Shown here one piece after another: positions 60,488-64,000 of a stretch of 64,000 nucleotides of DNA (position 1 is the stretch's first letter; the number at the start of each line of letters is the position of its first letter). A program made the position numbers and the translations under genes. Source of the DNA: Kitasatospora aureofaciens (GTDB lineage Bacteria; Actinomycetota; Actinomycetes; Streptomycetales; Streptomycetaceae); contig NZ_JPRF03000021.1 of assembly GCF_001188955.3 (NCBI RefSeq), forward strand, positions 434,001-498,000, read 5' to 3'. Under the pieces are notes generated by a model. That model worked only from the letters and a program-made list of their open reading frames with translations, had not been told where the DNA came from and did no database searches.

Positions 60488-62608
60488 TTAGAAGGGCTGG
60501 CGCATGATGGTGAGCACGGTCGCGAGGCCTTCCAGGAGGCCGTATCCCTGTCGGATCAGTACCTCTCCGATGACGGTGGGGTCGTCCTCCTGGCCGTAGT
60601 CGGTGCGCAGGATGCGCCACCGCTTGCTGACTGGGTCGTTGTCGGCGTCCGGGTCGTGGCCCAGGGCCTGAAGGAGTTCCTCCCACCGTTGTACGACGTC
60701 GCCGTCGCTCTGGCCGGGCCCGGGTCGCATCAGCTCCTCGACTTGGGCCCGTCGCACATGCGGGACCTGGGGGCCGCAGCCGTCGGCGAGGAGGTAGAAG
60801 GCGGTGGCGAGTCCGGCCGCGCCGTCGGCGATCTTGCCGCGGAAGGGGTCGCCTTCCATGCCGAAGCGGTCGTCGCCGACGACGGGGGCGAGCAGGTCGC
60901 GCGTTCGCGTCCACGCGGCCTGCCAGCCCTGTGGCCCTGCGTGGCCCTGCCACAGCCACGAGCGCTCCTCCAGGATGGTTCCGTCGGCGCGCTCGTACTG
61001 CCCCGGCGGTTGCCGCGGTCGTCGGGGCTGTTGCGAGGAGAGGATGCGGTGTAGGGCGTCGAGCAGTTCCGTGTCGTCGGCGGGCGGGTTCGGCGCCTGC
61101 CAGGCGATATGGGTGTCCGGACGGACGAGGACGGCTGCGGTCGCGGGGAGGTTGAACGCGGTGGTCCAGGCCCCGTCGTCCCACGCGCTCGCGGTGGCGG
61201 GGTCCGCCAGCGACCGCAGGGCGACGGGCAGGCCGGCTGCTCTGGCGGTGTCCACCTGCCGTTGCCAGGCGGTGTCGCCGGTGTGGGTGAGCAGGGTGAA
61301 GCCGCGGTCGGTGAGATCCAGCGTGGACGCGATGGGGGCCGCGTCCGGGAGCCGAAGATGGGGGAGGCGGGCACCCGGCCCACCGCCGGGGTGCTCGCGC
61401 TCCGGGTCCAGCGGCGGGCGTGGGGGTTCACCGGTGTCGGCGATGACGGCGGTGGAGCGATATGCGGCGGTGAGCAGCAGCTCGTCGTCGATCCGGTAAC
61501 CGGTGCGGGCGCGGGAGTTGGCGAGGGACAGGTCGATGACCTGGCGGGCGACGGGGCGGCGTTCACTCTCGTAGGTGTCCAGCAGCGCCTGGCCGGCTGT
61601 GCCGGCGGTGACGGCGGCGAGCTTCCAGGCGAGGTTGTCCGCGTCGCCGATGCCGGTGTTCATGCCGTGCCCGCCGGTCGGGGGGATCACATGGGCCGCG
61701 TCGCCCGCTATCAGCACCCGTGACCTGCGGTAGGTTTCGGCGAGTTGGGCGTCCATCCGCCAGGTCATGGTGTCCTGGACGGTTACCTCCAGGTTCGGCA
61801 GGCCGGCCGCCTCCCGGACGAGCTGGGCCAACTGCAGCTGGTCGCTCATGAGGTCGGCGATGTCGTCGCGCTGCGGGTCGAACGGGTGCTGGTAGATCCA
61901 GTGCCGGTCGTTGTCCACGGCCAGGAAGCCGCCTCGGCCCGGCTCGGTGAGGAAGTACGAGGCGCTGGCGCGCTCGGCCACCACGTCACCGAGCGGCGCC
62001 TCGAAGCGGATGCTGAGGAAGTGGCCCAGGCCCGTCGGTCCTTCCATCGCGATCCCGGCACCGGAGCGCACGCCGCTGGATGCGCCGTCGCAGCCGACCA
62101 GCCAGTCGGCACGGACCGCGTGCCGCTGGCCGGTGTTCGTCTCTTCCACCACCGCGTGCACGCCGTCGCCGTCCTGGGAGAAGGAGAGCAGTCGGGTCGC
62201 GAATCGCACGCCGTCCGGGGCGAGTTGACGGGCTCGTCGCAGCAGCAGCGCCTCCAGGGCGTTCTGGGGACAGATCAGTCCCGGTGACGGGGTGCGCTCG
62301 GCGCCCTGCGCCGGGCCGTCCGGCAGCCCGGTGCGGACGAAGTCCGGGTCGACGAGGCTGCGGCCCCGGTAGAAGAAGATCTGCGAGGCCGGGAGCCCGG
62401 CCCGCCGGATGTCCGCCTCCAAACCGCACCGCCGGAAGATCTCCATCGAACGCGCCGACACGCCCCGGGCCTTGGGATGGTGCGAGGTGCCCGGATGTGC
62501 CTCGACGAGCAGATGCCGCACGCCGTGCTCGGACAACAGGACCGACAACGTCAGGCCGACCGGACCTGCGCCGACGATCAGAACCGACGTCGATGCCGGA
62601 AATCGCAT
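60488..62608 (-). CDS. Large FAD-dependent monooxygenase with extra C-terminal domain
   Basis: A 706-residue class A flavin monooxygenase. It has VLIVGAGPVGLTLSVLL at the N terminus, HPKARGVSARSMEIFRR, LVGCDGASSGVR and GDAAHVIPPTGGHGMNTG; a thioredoxin-like segment follows (RGFTLLTHTGDTAWQ to about residue 540). The ordinary family length is 500 to 560. The final 160 residues (RSWLWQGHAG, FGMEGDPFRGKIADG, QVEELMRPGPGQ, LEGLATVLTIMRQPF) are additional and I do not recognise them. The ATG at 62608 has GGAGGGG upstream. It is divergent from an ABATE regulator, with a palindrome in between. Likely oxidises an aromatic or polyketide compound. Confidence 0.88.
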   Translation of the reverse strand: MRFPASTSVLIVGAGPVGLTLSVLLSEHGVRHLLVEAHPGTSHHPKARGVSARSMEIFRRCGLEADIRRAGLPASQIFFYRGRSLVDPDFVRTGLPDGPAQGAERTPSPGLICPQNALEALLLRRARQLAPDGVRFATRLLSFSQDGDGVHAVVEETNTGQRHAVRADWLVGCDGASSGVRSGAGIAMEGPTGLGHFLSIRFEAPLGDVVAERASASYFLTEPGRGGFLAVDNDRHWIYQHPFDPQRDDIADLMSDQLQLAQLVREAAGLPNLEVTVQDTMTWRMDAQLAETYRRSRVLIAGDAAHVIPPTGGHGMNTGIGDADNLAWKLAAVTAGTAGQALLDTYESERRPVARQVIDLSLANSRARTGYRIDDELLLTAAYRSTAVIADTGEPPRPPLDPEREHPGGGPGARLPHLRLPDAAPIASTLDLTDRGFTLLTHTGDTAWQRQVDTARAAGLPVALRSLADPATASAWDDGAWTTAFNLPATAAVLVRPDTHIAWQAPNPPADDTELLDALHRILSSQQPRRPRQPPGQYERADGTILEERSWLWQGHAGPQGWQAAWTRTRDLLAPVVGDDRFGMEGDPFRGKIADGAAGLATAFYLLADGCGPQVPHVRRAQVEELMRPGPGQSDGDVVQRWEELLQALGHDPDADNDPVSKRWRILRTDYGQEDDPTVIGEVLIRQGYGLLEGLATVLTIMRQPF

Positions 62609-62619
62609 ACCACCCCTCC

Positions 62620-62649
62620 GTAACGTCAAAGACTGAAGATTGACGTTAC
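62620..62649. promoter_or_regulatory. Palindromic operator in the divergent promoter
   Basis: GTAACGTCAA (62620-62629) and TTGACGTTAC (62640-62649) are exact reverse complements with a 10-base spacer, between the FAD monooxygenase start (62608) and the ABATE gene start (62688). It is a likely site for the ABATE regulator or another dimeric factor. Confidence 0.7.
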
Positions 62650-62687
62650 CATGGGGAAGTGGAACCCGATCAAGAAAAGGCACCCCC

Positions 62688-63230
62688 ATGACCCAGGACC
62701 TCAACGGCCGCAACCCCCGCGGCCTCTACTTCCTCACCGAACTCGCCAACACCGTCCGCGACCACCCCGAAGCCACCACCGCCGACCTCCAAGCCGTCCT
62801 GGAACGCCACGGCGGCCCAGCGCTCCAACTCACCGACACCGACGCCCAGGAACTACGCCAGGCCACCACCCACCTCATCGCCATCCTCACCACCCGCGAC
62901 CCCGACAACGCAGCGCAGGCCATCAACACCCTCCTCGACCGCTACCCAGCCCGCCCCCGCCTCGTCAAACTCCCCGGTCGTCCCTGGTCCATGCACACCC
63001 AGACACCCCCCACCGCCGACCTCACCCACTGGCTCCTCTCCACCTGCGCCCTCGCCCTCGGCATCTGGCTCAGCGAACGCCAAACCTGCGCCTGGGGCCA
63101 ATGCGCCGCCCCCGGCTGCAACCGCTTCTACATCGACACCGGCCGCCGCACCCCACAACGTTTCTGTACCCCCCGCTGCGCCACCCGGGTCCGTGTCGCC
63201 GCCCACCGGGCCCACCAAGCCACCACGTGA
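62688..63230 (+). CDS. ABATE-domain CGNR zinc-finger regulator
   Basis: A 180-residue protein of the ABATE/CGNR family. An N-terminal stress-induced-binding-type helical domain starts LYFLTELANTVRDHP. The C-terminal zinc finger reads CAAPGCNRFYIDTGRRTPQRFC, with CAT(R)R following, close to the CGNR consensus (C-x4-C...F-D-S/T...R-x-W/F-C). The ATG at 62688 follows AAAAGG. Such proteins act as transcription regulators next to the enzyme they control; here that is the divergent FAD monooxygenase. Confidence 0.85.
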   Translation: MTQDLNGRNPRGLYFLTELANTVRDHPEATTADLQAVLERHGGPALQLTDTDAQELRQATTHLIAILTTRDPDNAAQAINTLLDRYPARPRLVKLPGRPWSMHTQTPPTADLTHWLLSTCALALGIWLSERQTCAWGQCAAPGCNRFYIDTGRRTPQRFCTPRCATRVRVAAHRAHQATT

Positions 63231-63239
63231 CCGTCCACA

Positions 63240-63491
63240 CGTTCCATAGGCAGGGTGGCGCGCTCTCGGGCGCGCGAGTAGGACGTAGTTCTTCCGGCCG
63301 CCCCGGGTCTCCCAGACGCCCTCGTCGGGCTGGTCCCAGTGGTCGCAGAGCCAGCCCACGACGGCGCCGACCTCATCCCAGCGGTCGCTGCTGATCGGCT
63401 GACCCCACTTGTCGTAGAGGTAGACCGAGCCGATCAGGGCTCCGTAGATGTCGAGTTGGAGCTGTTTGGTCGCGGCGTTGCCCACCCGCAC
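63240..63491 (-). pseudogene. GH15 glycosidase internal fragment
   Basis: The minus strand reads VGNAATKQLQLDIYGALIGS, VYLYDKWGQPISSDRW, WLCDHWDQPDEGVWETRGGR. This is the central region of GH15 (glucoamylase/trehalase-type) enzymes, including the VWE catalytic acid strand. Both ends are missing and the frame degenerates after YVLLARP. Confidence 0.8.
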
Positions 63492-63609
63492 GGGAGCGGA
63501 TCCCAGATGGCCTTCGAGGTGGGACAGGTCGGTCTCCTCCGGACGCGGCCGGCCGCCCCGCCGACCTGCGCGAAACGCAGGACTGGCTCGTGCGACGAGG
63601 CCGGGAGCC
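63492..63609. other. Spacer at a fragment junction
   Basis: 118 bp with no coding signal between the GH15 fragment and the AraC-type gene stop. Confidence 0.3.
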
Positions 63610-64000
63610 CTAGCGGGGAAACACGGATGAAGGCGTGCGGCCCGTCAGGCGTCGGGCGGTGCGGGTCAAGTGAGCCTGGTCGGCGAAGCCGGCGGAGGCC
63701 GCTGCGGCTGCCACGGTCTCGCGGGGCAGGTCGGCGACTGCCACGCGCAGCCGCGCCCACTGCCGCAGCCGTGTGAGCGGGATGCCCACCGCGTCACGGG
63801 CCAGAGCGCGCAGCCGTGATGGCGAGATTCCCACGCCGGCGGCAACGGCCTCGATGCCGGCATCGTGGTCGGGCCTCGTGTATTCCCCCACGGCATGGGC
63901 GAGCCGGGGGTCGAGGGAGGCCGCCTCCCCGTGGAGACGGGTGAGTTCGGCGCACGCGGCGGCGAGGTCGGCATGAGCGCTGGCCTCGCTGGTGGGGCCG
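63610..64000 (-). CDS. AraC-family regulator, N terminus beyond the window
   Basis: The 3' part of a minus-strand gene, open to the window edge (130 visible residues). It carries the double helix-turn-helix of AraC proteins: AGIEAVAAGVGISPSRLRALARDAVG, PLTRLRQWARLRVAV, ETVAAAAASAGFADQAHLTRTARRLTGRTPSSV. The ligand-binding domain would lie to the right of base 64000. Target unknown. Confidence 0.85.
   Translation of the reverse strand, partial: GPTSEASAHADLAAACAELTRLHGEAASLDPRLAHAVGEYTRPDHDAGIEAVAAGVGISPSRLRALARDAVGIPLTRLRQWARLRVAVADLPRETVAAAAASAGFADQAHLTRTARRLTGRTPSSVFPR

Noticed and set aside
1..64000. tRNA, rRNA or riboswitch genes
   Set aside because: I looked for cloverleaf-type ends and known riboswitch cores by eye and saw none; a covariance-model scan would be decisive.

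Overview
The window is high-G+C actinobacterial DNA. Pervasive third-position G/C, GTG starts, LAL/LuxR, PadR, ABATE and XRE regulators, a mycothiol-dependent enzyme family, a probable bldA-type TTA codon and type I-E-like CRISPR repeats all point to a streptomycete (Streptomyces, Kitasatospora or a close relative). No tRNA or rRNA gene was seen.

Positions 1 to about 20.3 kb are the right-hand part of a hybrid NRPS/PKS biosynthetic cluster. An NRPS entering from the left has a condensation domain end, an adenylation domain whose pocket residues read like glycine, a luciferase-type flavin monooxygenase domain inserted between core motifs A4 and A5, and a carrier domain. It is followed by a ketosynthase protein whose acyltransferase is degenerate (catalytic serine position is Gly, internal segment missing) and which has no carrier domain. 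A tightly overlapped operon then encodes the methoxymalonyl-ACP pathway: FkbK-, FkbJ-, FkbI- and FkbH-like proteins. The FkbG-like O-methyltransferase lies just downstream on the opposite strand with a second methyltransferase and a LuxR-type regulator. The proposed logic is that glycine is loaded and oxidised at the alpha carbon, and the chain is then extended with a methoxymalonyl unit that reaches the ketosynthase on its own free-standing ACP, so no acyltransferase is needed. An NAD(P)H:FMN reductase at the cluster edge could feed reduced flavin to the embedded monooxygenase. A DHA2-type exporter and an M20 plus S9 peptidase pair, divergent from an ArsR-type regulator, may provide export, maturation or self-protection.

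From 20.3 to 27.2 kb is a mobile-element scar: two decayed IS110-family transposases, a divergent XRE regulator/SDR pair, and an IS481-like transposase remnant split by an apparently intact 2.44 kb group II intron encoding a reverse transcriptase-HNH protein. From 27.2 to about 50 kb is a mosaic of small accessory genes (M48 protease, membrane proteins, HEAT-repeat protein, secreted proteins, VOC and mycothiol-type proteins, TetR/hydrolase pair) mixed with many truncated gene pieces (helicase, IS5-type transposase, NucA/NucB-like, GIY-YIG-like, hydrolases, MFS transporter). It looks like a recombination hot spot or decayed integrative element.

From 50 to 64 kb the pattern is regulator-enzyme pairs: SDR/LysR, PadR with a FAD monooxygenase, and an ABATE regulator with a large FAD monooxygenase. 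Among them lie a serine recombinase remnant, a Uma2 nuclease, a small degenerate CRISPR-like array with repeats in both orientations, secreted and zinc-ribbon small proteins, a GH15 fragment and an AraC-type regulator that leaves the window at the right edge.
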